From Rhodocyclus tenuis (lineage in GTDB: Bacteria > Pseudomonadota > Gammaproteobacteria > Burkholderiales > Rhodocyclaceae): a DNA stretch of 64,000 nt. The notes below the pieces were generated by a model that had not been told where the DNA came from, searched no databases, and saw nothing but the letters and a program-made list of their open reading frames with translations. The stretch covers positions 124,001 through 188,000 of the forward strand of contig NZ_JACIGE010000002.1 of NCBI RefSeq assembly GCF_014197755.1, given 5' to 3'. Numbering within the stretch: the stretch's first letter is position 1; each line of letters begins with the position of its first letter. The position numbers were made by a program, and so were the translations under genes. Shown here piece by piece: positions 8,366-17,157 of this stretch.

Positions 8366-10285
8366 TCATTGCGCAGATGCGTTTTGCAGATGCACCCAAT
8401 CGACGATCGCCTCATCGGCGCAATAGCCGGAAACCAGCTGCTGGAGCAACTGGCGCAGCACGCCGACATCATTGGCATCGAGAGCGCGTTGCAGGGTGGC
8501 GAGCTTCTGTTCAAGCACGCACCAGGGAAGGTACTCTTCGCGCGCCTTCATGATCAGCGGATGTGAAGTCGGCTGCGGATCGTCGCCGATCAGCAGCTCC
8601 TCGTAGAGCTTTTCCCCTGGACGCAATCCGGTCACTTCGATCGCGATATCACCTTCCGGATTCTCCTCGTCGCGCAAGCTCAACCCCGACAGTTCGATGA
8701 TGCGTCGCGCCAGATCGATGATACGGACCGGCTCCCCCATATCAAGCACGAACACATCACCGCCACGCCCCATCGCGCCGGCCTGAATGACCAGTTGCGC
8801 GGCCTCGGGGATGGTCATGAAGTATCGGGTGATTTCCGGATGCGTCAGTGTAATCGGCCCGCCATCACGGATCTGCTGACGAAACAAGGGGACGACCGAG
8901 CCTGACGAACCCAGCACGTTGCCAAAGCGCACAATGCTGAAGCGCGTTTTCGCGCCATCGGCGGCCAAGGCCTGCAACACCATCTCGGCGAGGCGCTTCG
9001 AAGCCCCCATGACGTTGGTCGGGCGCACCGCCTTGTCGGTGCTGATCAGGACGAAGTCGGCGACACCGCAAACCGCCGCAGCTTGCGCAGCAGCGAGGGT
9101 ACCGAAAACGTTGTTGCGCAGACCTTCGCCTGGGTTGTGCTCGACCAGCGGCACATGTTTATACGCCGCCGCGTGGTAAACGGTTTCAGGCCGCCAGGCG
9201 CGCATGATCTCCTGCATGCGCGCCGAATCGCGCACTGAGGCCAACAGCGGCATCAGTTGAATCGAAGAATCGACGAGCTTGCCTGCAAGCTCTCGGTGAA
9301 TGGCGTACAGCGCGAACTCGCTCTGCTCGATCAAGAGCAGAACACGCGGCGCAAGCTTGAGCACCTGCCGACACAGCTCGCTGCCGATCGAACCGCCGGC
9401 ACCGGTCACCAACACCACCTTGCCGCTGACGTTGCGCCCGAGCAGGATATGGTTCGGCGCGACCGGCTCGCGCCCGAGCAGATCGTCAATATCCAAGGGG
9501 CGCAAATCAGAGGTGCTGACCCTGCCCTGCGCCAGCTCGGTCACGCTCGGAAGGGTGCGCACCGACACCTTCGCCGCGCGCATTGACGCGAGGATTTCGT
9601 TGCGTCGCTGCCGGTTTCCCGACGGCAAGGCAAGCAGGACATCACTGATCGAGAGCGATTCAACGAGCCCGGCAAGATCGTCCGGCCGATAAATGCGCAA
9701 ACCATTGAGCACATGCCCGTGCAAACGCTCGTCATCGTCAAGAAAGCCCACGACGCGCATTTCGAGGCTATTGGTCATCGCCGCAGCTAGCTGTCGGCCC
9801 GATGATCCGGCACCGTAAATAAGCACCTTGGGCAAAGCAGCCAGCTTGAGCTGGCTTTGGTAGAGGCCACCGAGCCAGAAGCGCGCCAGCGCTCGTGAAG
9901 CGCCCACCGTCAGCAGCAGCAGCATCGGCTGGATCAACCCGACGGTGCGTGGAACACCGGGCACGCCCATCGCAGTGAAGATGGCGGAGAAAATCAAGGC
10001 GTAAATCGCAATGGCCTTGGAAACCGTCATCAGCGCCGGCCAGCCGGCATAGCGGAAAATCGCCCGATAGAGACCGAAGACAATGAAGATCGGCAGGGCG
10101 ATCGCGACCGAAGCCAACGCTGCCCACAAGGCTGGACCGCTCAGCGCGACGAATTCACCCAGGCGCAAGTAGAACGCCAGCCATACCGTAAGCACGCATA
10201 AGCTGGCGTCGACCGTGAGCACGAGCAGTCGCTTGGCGGCACGGGGCATGGACAGGACAGGAAGCGCTGCGCGATCAAGAGGCAT
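8366..10285 (-). CDS. WbpM-like UDP-GlcNAc 4,6-dehydratase (membrane-anchored)
   Basis: The 639-residue protein has about four N-terminal membrane helices, a Rossmann-like middle part, and a C-terminal SDR domain starting at VTGAGGSIGSEL. The catalytic region reads STDKAVRPTNVMGASKR: a methionine replaces the usual tyrosine of YxxxK, which is the hallmark of the WbpM/CapD long dehydratases. It would turn UDP-GlcNAc into the UDP-4-keto-6-deoxy sugar needed for FucNAc or QuiNAc. It stands third after WbpV-like and WbpL-like genes, the same order as in Pseudomonas aeruginosa O-antigen loci. Confidence 0.9.
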   Translation of the reverse strand: MPLDRAALPVLSMPRAAKRLLVLTVDASLCVLTVWLAFYLRLGEFVALSGPALWAALASVAIALPIFIVFGLYRAIFRYAGWPALMTVSKAIAIYALIFSAIFTAMGVPGVPRTVGLIQPMLLLLTVGASRALARFWLGGLYQSQLKLAALPKVLIYGAGSSGRQLAAAMTNSLEMRVVGFLDDDERLHGHVLNGLRIYRPDDLAGLVESLSISDVLLALPSGNRQRRNEILASMRAAKVSVRTLPSVTELAQGRVSTSDLRPLDIDDLLGREPVAPNHILLGRNVSGKVVLVTGAGGSIGSELCRQVLKLAPRVLLLIEQSEFALYAIHRELAGKLVDSSIQLMPLLASVRDSARMQEIMRAWRPETVYHAAAYKHVPLVEHNPGEGLRNNVFGTLAAAQAAAVCGVADFVLISTDKAVRPTNVMGASKRLAEMVLQALAADGAKTRFSIVRFGNVLGSSGSVVPLFRQQIRDGGPITLTHPEITRYFMTIPEAAQLVIQAGAMGRGGDVFVLDMGEPVRIIDLARRIIELSGLSLRDEENPEGDIAIEVTGLRPGEKLYEELLIGDDPQPTSHPLIMKAREEYLPWCVLEQKLATLQRALDANDVGVLRQLLQQLVSGYCADEAIVDWVHLQNASAQ

Positions 10286-10382
10286 TGGCTCTGGCGAGAA
10301 AGAGACGCTATTAATTGCGTCGGCGAGCTTCTGGAGAGCTGCCTCGACGCGGGAAAGAATTCCAAGTGACTAACCCGGCCGG

Positions 10383-10412
10383 ACTATAGCGTAAAACGGA
10401 CGGCAATTTGAA
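10383..10412 (-). promoter_or_regulatory. Candidate internal promoter for the WbpM-like gene
   Basis: Read on the minus strand, TTCAAA (10407-10412) and TATAGT (10383-10388) are 18 bases apart, in the 160-base gap before the WbpM-like start. The rest of that gap shows nothing else recognisable. Confidence 0.35.
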
Positions 10413-10445
10413 GCAGCGCATCGCAAGCTTGGCCCTCCCCGCCCC

Positions 10446-11462
10446 CTACTCTGCCGATCCGGCGCGAAAGCGCAGCGCAAGAAATGACAAGGGAGCGTAA
10501 GCCAGAATCAGCCCAAGCCATCCACTCAGCCAGCCGAGCGATACCAGCAGCGCTAGCGGCAACAACCAGCCAAGATTGATCGCCGCCACCGCCAGTGTCA
10601 CCGTCAGATGCCTGCCATAGTGACGAGCGGCATGCTGGTAGGCATGGCTGCGATGCGCCTCGTACACCTTCTCGCCGCGCAGCAGGCGTCGCAGCAAGGT
10701 CGTTGTCGCATCGACGACGAACACACCAAGCAGGATCAACCAGCTCCAGAACAGCTGCGGCACCTGAACTGCCGCCAGCAGCGACAGAATGCCGAGCACC
10801 ACACCGAGAAAACCGCTGCCCGCATCGCCCATGAAAATGCGCGCGGGTGGAAAGTTCCAGTAGAGGAAGCCAGCCACCGCTGCGGCTAGCGCCAGCGGCA
10901 CAGCAGCCAGTTCTGATTGGCCCACCAACACATACAGCAATGCGCCGCCGACGCAGACGCAGATCGCCTCGACACTGGCAATGCCGTCAATGCCGTCCAT
11001 GAAGTTATAGAGATTGAGCAGCCACACCAGATACACCGCCACGAGCGCCGTCGCCAGCCAGCTTGGCGCCAGCGCCCACCCGGCCAGCATGATCGGCGGC
11101 GCGCCGCCGATGCAAACCAGCGTCCAAGCCGCCGCGGCGAAGTGCGCCAGCAGCCGCCAACGCGCGGCGATATGACGGTGGTCGTCAAGAAAGCCGACTG
11201 CCGCCACCAGCGCGCCAGCACCAAGCAATGCCCAGAAGGCATGCACCGCCAGCAGCCCGGCCCAGACCAGCAAGGGCAAAGCCAGCAGGAAACTGATGAC
11301 GATCGCCAGCCCTCCGCCGCGCGGCGTTGGCAGCGCGTGCGAACTGCGCGCGTTCGGAATGTCAAGCAGGCTGCGCGCCAAGGCGTAGCGGCGCAGGGCA
11401 GCGGTCAGCGCCAAGGAAATCAACCCGACCGTCACGAGAAGCAGCATCAACGCAAACGACAA
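10446..11462 (-). CDS. WbpL/WecA-like undecaprenyl-phosphate sugar-1-phosphate transferase (glycosyltransferase family 4)
   Basis: This 338-residue polytopic protein has about ten membrane helices and the family signatures: GFLDDHR (Mg-binding aspartates), LYNFMDGIDGIA, FMGDAGSGFLG, and the HRSHAYQ histidine loop. Such enzymes transfer a sugar-1-phosphate from a UDP-sugar to undecaprenyl phosphate and so start a lipid-linked repeat unit at the inner membrane. With WbpM- and WbpV-like neighbours the donor is probably UDP-D-FucNAc or UDP-D-QuiNAc. This is inferred from context, and UDP-GlcNAc is the alternative. Confidence 0.9.
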   Translation of the reverse strand: MSFALMLLLVTVGLISLALTAALRRYALARSLLDIPNARSSHALPTPRGGGLAIVISFLLALPLLVWAGLLAVHAFWALLGAGALVAAVGFLDDHRHIAARWRLLAHFAAAAWTLVCIGGAPPIMLAGWALAPSWLATALVAVYLVWLLNLYNFMDGIDGIASVEAICVCVGGALLYVLVGQSELAAVPLALAAAVAGFLYWNFPPARIFMGDAGSGFLGVVLGILSLLAAVQVPQLFWSWLILLGVFVVDATTTLLRRLLRGEKVYEAHRSHAYQHAARHYGRHLTVTLAVAAINLGWLLPLALLVSLGWLSGWLGLILAYAPLSFLALRFRAGSAE

Positions 11463-11554
11463 AACGGGCCCCTTAAATTAACTAACCCAAGCATGGGCGC
11501 ACCAGAGTATTGGAACGACCACAGGGCGGGCAAGTACAGACCAGCGATAGCAGT

Positions 11555-12535
11555 TTAGTGCGCCCCAAGGCCAGCAAGATATGCCACCGCCGTCCGCCGC
11601 AAGCCTTCGTCGACACTCAGTGGCGGCGACCAGCCGAGCAGCTCACGCGTCTTAGTAATATCCACCTGCATATTGCCGCACAAGCGACGCGCCAGCTCCG
11701 GCTTGCCGAGCAGCGCGGCGCCGGCACGGAGCAGCCATGGCGGCACTGGCAACAGGCGCGCCGGCCGACCGAGCGCTGCCGACAGACGGCGGAGCAGATC
11801 GCTCGTCGACAAATCCTCACCATCGGAGACCATGAAGGTCTGATTGGCGGCGGCAGGATGATCAATACAGGTGACGATCAGATCAACGAGATTGTCGATG
11901 CCGACGAGACTGCGCCGATTGTCGATTGCGCCGAGAGGGAGAGGGACACCGCGCTTCAGCCAGTGCATCATGCTCAGGAAATTCGCCTTCACGCCTGGGC
12001 CGTAAACCAGGGGCGGGCGGATGATCACCACCTCCATGCCGGACTCAGCCGCCAGCGCCCGCAATCCACGCTCGGCCTCCTGTTTCGAGATGCCGTAAGG
12101 GTCAATCGCTACTGGCGCATCAGCCGCTGAAAATGCGCAGCCGGGTAGCGTGTGCTCGCCGTTGACCTTGACCGAACTCAAGAACACGAACCGCCGGACG
12201 CCGCTCGCCGCGGCCTGACGCGCAAGGTTCAGGGTACCTTCGACGTTCACGCGGCGGAACTCGGCCAAGGGATCTTGTGCCGCATCATTCATCACATGCA
12301 CGCGAGCGGCTGCATGGATCACCACCTCGGCGGCCGAGAGCCCCGCAGTCCAGTCGGTGTGCGCGTCGAGTTGATCAAACAAAAAACCCGTGGCTCCGGC
12401 GGGAAAGCCATCCGATACCGAGCGCACGGCCAGATTAAGGCGCGGACAACCGGTAGACGCCAATCTTCGCGCGAGGGCACCACCGACAAAACCACTCGCG
12501 CCGGTAAGGAAAACGCTTCTTCGTACGTGCTGCAT
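11555..12535 (-). CDS. NAD-dependent sugar epimerase/reductase, WbpV-like
   Basis: The 326-residue extended SDR starts with LTGASGFVGGALARRL (NAD-binding GxxGxxG). It has HAAARVHVMND and a catalytic YxxxK in PYGISKQEAE. WbpV-like enzymes reduce the 4-keto group of UDP-4-keto-6-deoxy-GlcNAc to give UDP-QuiNAc or UDP-FucNAc. A generic UDP-glucose 4-epimerase role cannot be excluded. Its ATG overlaps the stop of the upstream glycosyltransferase gene by one base (TGATG), so the two are translationally coupled. A 92-base gap with nothing recognisable separates it from the WbpL-like gene. Confidence 0.85.
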   Translation of the reverse strand: MQHVRRSVFLTGASGFVGGALARRLASTGCPRLNLAVRSVSDGFPAGATGFLFDQLDAHTDWTAGLSAAEVVIHAAARVHVMNDAAQDPLAEFRRVNVEGTLNLARQAAASGVRRFVFLSSVKVNGEHTLPGCAFSAADAPVAIDPYGISKQEAERGLRALAAESGMEVVIIRPPLVYGPGVKANFLSMMHWLKRGVPLPLGAIDNRRSLVGIDNLVDLIVTCIDHPAAANQTFMVSDGEDLSTSDLLRRLSAALGRPARLLPVPPWLLRAGAALLGKPELARRLCGNMQVDITKTRELLGWSPPLSVDEGLRRTAVAYLAGLGAH

Positions 12536-13674
12536 CAGGGCGACTCCGCATCGGAGATGTAGGTGAGCAGTCTGGCGTTGGCCACCTTGGCATCGAAACG
12601 CTCTTCGGCCATCCGACGACTGGCAAGCCCCATCTCCCGAACCGCCTGCGGCTGATCAATGAAGTAGCGCATCTTCTCGGCGAGCGCCTGCGCATTCCAT
12701 GGCGGCACCAGAAAGCCATTGACGCCATCCACCACTGTCTCACGGCAGCCCGGCACGTCGGTGGTGATCACTGCCCGCCCGATGGCCATCGCCTCCTGCG
12801 TACTGCGCGGCACGCCTTCGCGATAGTAGGAGGGGAGAACAAAAACACTCGCGGCCGCCAGCCACTCAGCCACATTGCCGACATGCCCGGGGTGAAGAAC
12901 AAGCCGCTCGTCGACGAGCGATTTCAATTCCGCAGCAGTGAGCGCTCCGGGGTTTTGTTCATCGATGGCACCGAGCATTACAAAGCGCGCTTCAGGGTGC
13001 CGGTGTTTGACGATCCGCGCCGCCGCCACAAATTCGCGCACACCTTTTTCGGCCAGTAAACGGGCAACAAAAATGAAGGTCGGCTCACCTACCAGGGGCG
13101 ACGCGTAGCGATACTCGTCGAGGTCAAGACCGATGGCTCCGAGCACACTGATCCGGCGCACGCTGAGCGAATATGTTTCAACCAGATCGACCGGATCGTC
13201 CAGATTGAGAAAGATAACGCGCTCGAGCAACGGGAAAGCCAAGCGGTAGAGCAGAACCTGTGCGCGCCGAATCAGCTTTAGCTTGATTCCCGCACCGCCG
13301 GGCGGATCGGTAAACACAAAGCCGAGACCCTCGAGCATGCCGATGCGGCGGCGGACACCGGCCAGCGCCGCAGCAAAGGTCGCAAAAATTACGGGCTTGG
13401 AGAAATACGAGAAGACCAAGTCGGGCCCCTGCAACCGCAGCAACCGGGAAAGCCTGAACGTGGCCACGAGGTCTGCGAAGGGATTGAGCCCGGAGCGACT
13501 GAGCGCGTAATCGGCCGGGTGCGCACCGAGCGCCTCGACCCTTGCGCGGGTTGAGGCGTCGTAGTCCAGCGCGTAGGCATACACGACATGCCCTTGCGCT
13601 ACCAATGCCTTGATCATGTCGGCGCGAAAACCGAGCACACAGCCAGCAGTGGTACCGACGAGAGCGATCCTCAT
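12535..13674 (-). CDS. GT-B glycosyltransferase (family 4/1, PglA/CapM-like)
   Basis: This product of about 379 residues begins MRIALVGTTAG and shows a GT-B fold: an N-terminal acceptor domain with an FSYFSKPVIFA segment, and a C-terminal donor domain starting at FIFVARLLAEKGV. The EX7E-type element REGVPRSTQEAM follows and binds the nucleotide sugar. A longer in-frame start (13758) would run into the upstream methyltransferase gene, so the start at 13674 was taken. It probably adds an early residue to the undecaprenyl-linked repeat unit. Donor and acceptor are unknown. Confidence 0.88.
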   Translation of the reverse strand: MRIALVGTTAGCVLGFRADMIKALVAQGHVVYAYALDYDASTRARVEALGAHPADYALSRSGLNPFADLVATFRLSRLLRLQGPDLVFSYFSKPVIFATFAAALAGVRRRIGMLEGLGFVFTDPPGGAGIKLKLIRRAQVLLYRLAFPLLERVIFLNLDDPVDLVETYSLSVRRISVLGAIGLDLDEYRYASPLVGEPTFIFVARLLAEKGVREFVAAARIVKHRHPEARFVMLGAIDEQNPGALTAAELKSLVDERLVLHPGHVGNVAEWLAAASVFVLPSYYREGVPRSTQEAMAIGRAVITTDVPGCRETVVDGVNGFLVPPWNAQALAEKMRYFIDQPQAVREMGLASRRMAEERFDAKVANARLLTYISDAESP

Positions 13675-13720
13675 ATACCCAGAAATGCCTGAAAAGAGAA
13701 ATCGGTATTGACTCGAGCCA

Positions 13721-14593
13721 TCAGACCTTCCGGAGCACGACGTCAAAGCCGGAAACATTCAAGGCACTGTCTGCCAGAGAGGAAAACTGGGAGTGCATTT
13801 TCTCCTTGGGCGTTGGCAAGGATCGCCAGCGATTCACGCCGAGCAACGTAACCCGATAACCCGCCTGTTCGGACAGGCAAAGAATGTCACTCATCTGCAA
13901 GCGATTGGTATAAAAGCCCGAGTTAGCAAAGAAAGGCGATTCCCACATCTTTTCGCTGAAACGCAAGTTGTTCAACGCGCCCCCGAGATGGTCGCGCAAA
14001 TCGACACGGTGAGAGGCCACTCCGCCTTGCTTCAGCGCGCGATAGCACGCCACTTGCGTTGCCAGAAAATCACTTTTGCGAACATGTTCGAGGACCGCTT
14101 GGGAAAAAACGAAATCTACGGTCGACTCGTCGATAGAACGCCAAGCTGTCAGTCCCTCGGTCAAATACCGGGCATTGCAAACTCGCAGCAAATCTTCGAG
14201 AGTGCCGCACTGCGACAAATCGGGCACCGACAATCCACGAGACTCAAGCAACCGGCACAACGCCAAGTAGGCTTCGGGAGCATTCTTCGCCCAAGCTCCA
14301 GAGTCGACAAGAATTGCGTTAGCCCCATGTGCGCAGGCAATCACTGCCGTAGCGACGCTATCGCCTGGCCCCATCTCGAGAATGGTCATGCCTTTCAAGT
14401 CGGCCTTATCGAGGCCCGCACGCTTCACGTGCGCGTCAAACACATTGAGCGCGTATGCTGCCGTGTCCATGAAACCATGGCGAAACAGACCCAAACGCTG
14501 CCAAAATTCATAGGCAACAGGCACCCGCGCAAGAACGATCTTGGCGCCAATTTTCGCCCACCATGGCAAATTCGCCTTCATGGCTGACAGCAT
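13721..14593 (-). CDS. Class I SAM-dependent methyltransferase
   Basis: The 290-residue protein has SAM motif I as TILEMGPGDSVATAV and a later LEHVRKSDFLA segment typical of FkbM/Methyltransf_11-like enzymes, but it is not closely assignable. The start at 14593 was chosen because GGAAGG sits a few bases upstream, whereas the longest frame would overlap the preceding glycosyltransferase gene. Lying among glycosyltransferases, it probably methylates a sugar of the surface polysaccharide, though the site is unknown. Confidence 0.72.
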   Translation of the reverse strand: MLSAMKANLPWWAKIGAKIVLARVPVAYEFWQRLGLFRHGFMDTAAYALNVFDAHVKRAGLDKADLKGMTILEMGPGDSVATAVIACAHGANAILVDSGAWAKNAPEAYLALCRLLESRGLSVPDLSQCGTLEDLLRVCNARYLTEGLTAWRSIDESTVDFVFSQAVLEHVRKSDFLATQVACYRALKQGGVASHRVDLRDHLGGALNNLRFSEKMWESPFFANSGFYTNRLQMSDILCLSEQAGYRVTLLGVNRWRSLPTPKEKMHSQFSSLADSALNVSGFDVVLRKV

Positions 14594-14652
14594 AGAGCCC
14601 CTTCCAATACCGAAAAGCACGTCTGATCGTTCATAGCTGACCCGCCGCTCGC

Positions 14653-15792
14653 TCAGCCCAGGTCTTGCCAAACTGCGTGATATGCCGCAACCATCTTTTC
14701 CATACTGAAGTTATCGCCAACCCGCTGCCGCGCAGACTTGCAGCGAAGCACCCAAGCATCCAAATCGGAGCGCGCAAGCAAGGCGGTATTGATGGCATCA
14801 GCCAGTCGTTCCGGACGCAGAGGCGGCACGACCCAGCCAGTCTCGCCGACAATCGCCGCAGCATCGCCCACATCGGTCGTCACACAAGGCGTTCCACACG
14901 CCATGGCTTCCGCCAGCACATTTGGGAATGCTTCTGCCGAACTTGAGAGTAGATGCAGATCCAGTGCGCTCATCACGGATGGAACGTCGCTGCGCTGGCC
15001 GAGCAGCACCACCTCTGCCTGCAAGTCGTATTGCTCCAGCCGGGCGCATAGGGCCGTGTTGCCCTGATCCATGCCGCGGCCCACCAGCACGCAGCAAAAC
15101 TGCACTCCGCGCTGCTTGAGGAACGCCAGTGCCCGAAAAAGGTTTTCATGGTCCTTTTGCGGATCGAAGCGCCCGACCATGCCGAGCAACGGAGTCTGAT
15201 CGCCAACCCCCAACTCCGAACGCAAGCGCACGCGCGCTACCGTATCAGGCCGAAACCGGGAGAGGTCGTAACCATTTGGAATCACTAGCAGCCTTTCGGC
15301 CGCGAAACCCAGCGCAAGATGCACTTCGCGCGCCTTTTGTGCGCAGCAAACGATCCCAGTCGGAACAGCGCTGGAGAGCCAAGCATTGATGCGCGCCACA
15401 AGCATCGTCGCACGACGTGACTTGCCGGCTTCCAGGGTGCTGTGCCGAACCCCCCAAAAAACCCGTCGCACGCCTGCCATGCGCGCCAACGTACCGCCGA
15501 TCAGATCAGCGTGGTACATCCACGTTTGCACGATATCTGGCCGTTCGGCACGTAGCAAACGCCAAAGCTGCAGAAGCCCCTTTGCAGACACCTTACCACG
15601 CGGCATGTTGAGGCAATGTACCCTCACTCCTGCGTCTTCCAGCAATGGGCCGTACTTGCCTGCATCCATCAATGACACCACTTGGTGCATGGCTGCTGAG
15701 TCAGCTTGACAAAGCCGATAGAGCACCGCTTCGGCGCCACCGTCACCGAGGCCGGTGATGACGTGAAAAACACGTGCAGGTCTAGTGAGCAT
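14653..15792 (-). CDS. GT-B glycosyltransferase, family 4
   Basis: The 379-residue protein has FHVITGLGDGGAEAVLYRL at the N-terminus, typical of GT4 enzymes. The C-terminal domain begins LLGMVGRFDPQKDHENLFRA, with the EX7E element as SSAEAFPNVLAEAMACG. It is cytosolic or peripheral to the membrane and acts on the lipid-linked repeat unit. The linkage it makes cannot be read from sequence. It starts 129 bases after the next glycosyltransferase's stop (gap 15793-15921), in which no clear signal is seen. Confidence 0.9.
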   Translation of the reverse strand: MLTRPARVFHVITGLGDGGAEAVLYRLCQADSAAMHQVVSLMDAGKYGPLLEDAGVRVHCLNMPRGKVSAKGLLQLWRLLRAERPDIVQTWMYHADLIGGTLARMAGVRRVFWGVRHSTLEAGKSRRATMLVARINAWLSSAVPTGIVCCAQKAREVHLALGFAAERLLVIPNGYDLSRFRPDTVARVRLRSELGVGDQTPLLGMVGRFDPQKDHENLFRALAFLKQRGVQFCCVLVGRGMDQGNTALCARLEQYDLQAEVVLLGQRSDVPSVMSALDLHLLSSSAEAFPNVLAEAMACGTPCVTTDVGDAAAIVGETGWVVPPLRPERLADAINTALLARSDLDAWVLRCKSARQRVGDNFSMEKMVAAYHAVWQDLG

Positions 15793-15921
15793 AGGAAAAC
15801 GGGAGCGGCAGGACGCTCAACGCCCAGCACCAAGTATCCCTTCGGGATCGCCACACTGTAGATTTAACTCGCTTGCTTGTGTGGCTCAATCGACAGTCTT
15901 CTAGATGCACCACGCGTCCGA

Positions 15922-17157
15922 TCAACTGCAGTCATCAACAAAATCGAGGAAGGCACGGGCATGGCGTCTCCGATCGAATCGCTCCGCCCCCCGAAACCAG
16001 CCCGAGAGCCCCATTTCACGGCCTCGATCATCCTTGGCAGCGAGACCCCGCAAAACTGCGGCCAAGGCGCGCGGATTCCCTGGAGGCACCACCGCGGCAT
16101 CGACTCCATCACGAAGATGCCACGCCATATCTCCAACATCGCTCGTAATAACCGGCAAGCCCGTTCGCAAGCTTTCCGGCAAGCGGGTAGGGAACGAGTG
16201 TTTTTCTGCGAGCGAGTCCGAGCGCAACAGAATCAGTGCGTCTGAAGAAGCCAGCCAAGACTCTCGTTCGCCATCCGCAAGATACCCGGAAAAGATTACA
16301 ACCTCGCGCAGGACGGGATCTGCATTCACTTTGGCGATGTACCGTTTTCCTCCCGCAGTCTTGGCATATGCTCCTGCGATCTTGAGTCGAACCGGAACAT
16401 TCTCCTCTGCGAGCAAACGCATTGCTGCGAGCATGGTTTCCGGATCGTCCTTTGTCGTCAAGGCGCCGAGATAAGCAACAAAAAATGGCTTGTCACACTC
16501 TGCAGGATAGGACCGGGGAGGGCACCCCCACGATTCAATCGCCGGAAGAATGAGCGTTCGCCGGGCTCCTCGGCTGATGTTCCAAGCCTCGATCGGACGC
16601 GAAATTGCCGTAACACCATCAACAAGAGCGGGCAGACGCTGCGTTCCCAAGCGCCAGTCCCACCAGATCGGACTCGCACACCCACCAAATCCGTCGAACC
16701 GATCAAGAATCTCGACGCTATCGAGGAATACCCGGGCACCGCGTTCACGGCAAAGACGAACGACCGGCTCTAGACGGGACCAACCCCGCCCGTATAGAAG
16801 AACGACATCGCTACTGTTGATCGATTCAGCAGAGCGAAGATAGTCCACGACGGCTTTCGCAGAATGGCGTACAGCCCGGTACCACCAGAGCTTTCCCGGA
16901 ACACTCCCTTCGGGAGCCCAACCCGGACGACCCTCAGACCAGCCGGGGGAGAATTGAGGGTACGCCCACTGGATATTCCTTTCCAGGAGGAATGGACCTA
17001 AACCGTCATAACCCACAGGTGGTTCCACTTGTGCCATCGGAAAAATGCTGACCTTGACGCCATGCTCGGCGCATCCGATCGCGAGATTCCGTATCCGAGC
17101 AGCAGCGGCCGACCCGAACGGAAAGAGGAAATCACCTACGATCGCAATTGTGTGCAT
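15922..17157 (-). CDS. GT-B glycosyltransferase, family 4-like
   Basis: This protein of about 411 residues starts MHTIAIVGDFLFPFGSAAAARI, a typical N-terminal GT-B strand-loop. It has PFFVAYLGALTTKDDPETMLAA at the start of the donor domain and ends with DSLAEKHSFPTRLPESL, where the acidic nucleotide-sugar site is expected. The chosen start overlaps the 3' end of the polymerase gene by 22 bases. A much longer frame would overlap it by almost 200 and has no supporting signal. Base composition is lower in GC than in the flanking core genes. Substrate unknown. Confidence 0.8.
   Translation of the reverse strand: MHTIAIVGDFLFPFGSAAAARIRNLAIGCAEHGVKVSIFPMAQVEPPVGYDGLGPFLLERNIQWAYPQFSPGWSEGRPGWAPEGSVPGKLWWYRAVRHSAKAVVDYLRSAESINSSDVVLLYGRGWSRLEPVVRLCRERGARVFLDSVEILDRFDGFGGCASPIWWDWRLGTQRLPALVDGVTAISRPIEAWNISRGARRTLILPAIESWGCPPRSYPAECDKPFFVAYLGALTTKDDPETMLAAMRLLAEENVPVRLKIAGAYAKTAGGKRYIAKVNADPVLREVVIFSGYLADGERESWLASSDALILLRSDSLAEKHSFPTRLPESLRTGLPVITSDVGDMAWHLRDGVDAAVVPPGNPRALAAVLRGLAAKDDRGREMGLSGWFRGAERFDRRRHARAFLDFVDDCS

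Noticed and set aside
13675-13758. Longer N-terminus for the glycosyltransferase gene at 12535-13674
   Set aside because: The extension would overlap the upstream methyltransferase gene and lacks GT-B sequence; the MRIALVGTTAG start is typical.
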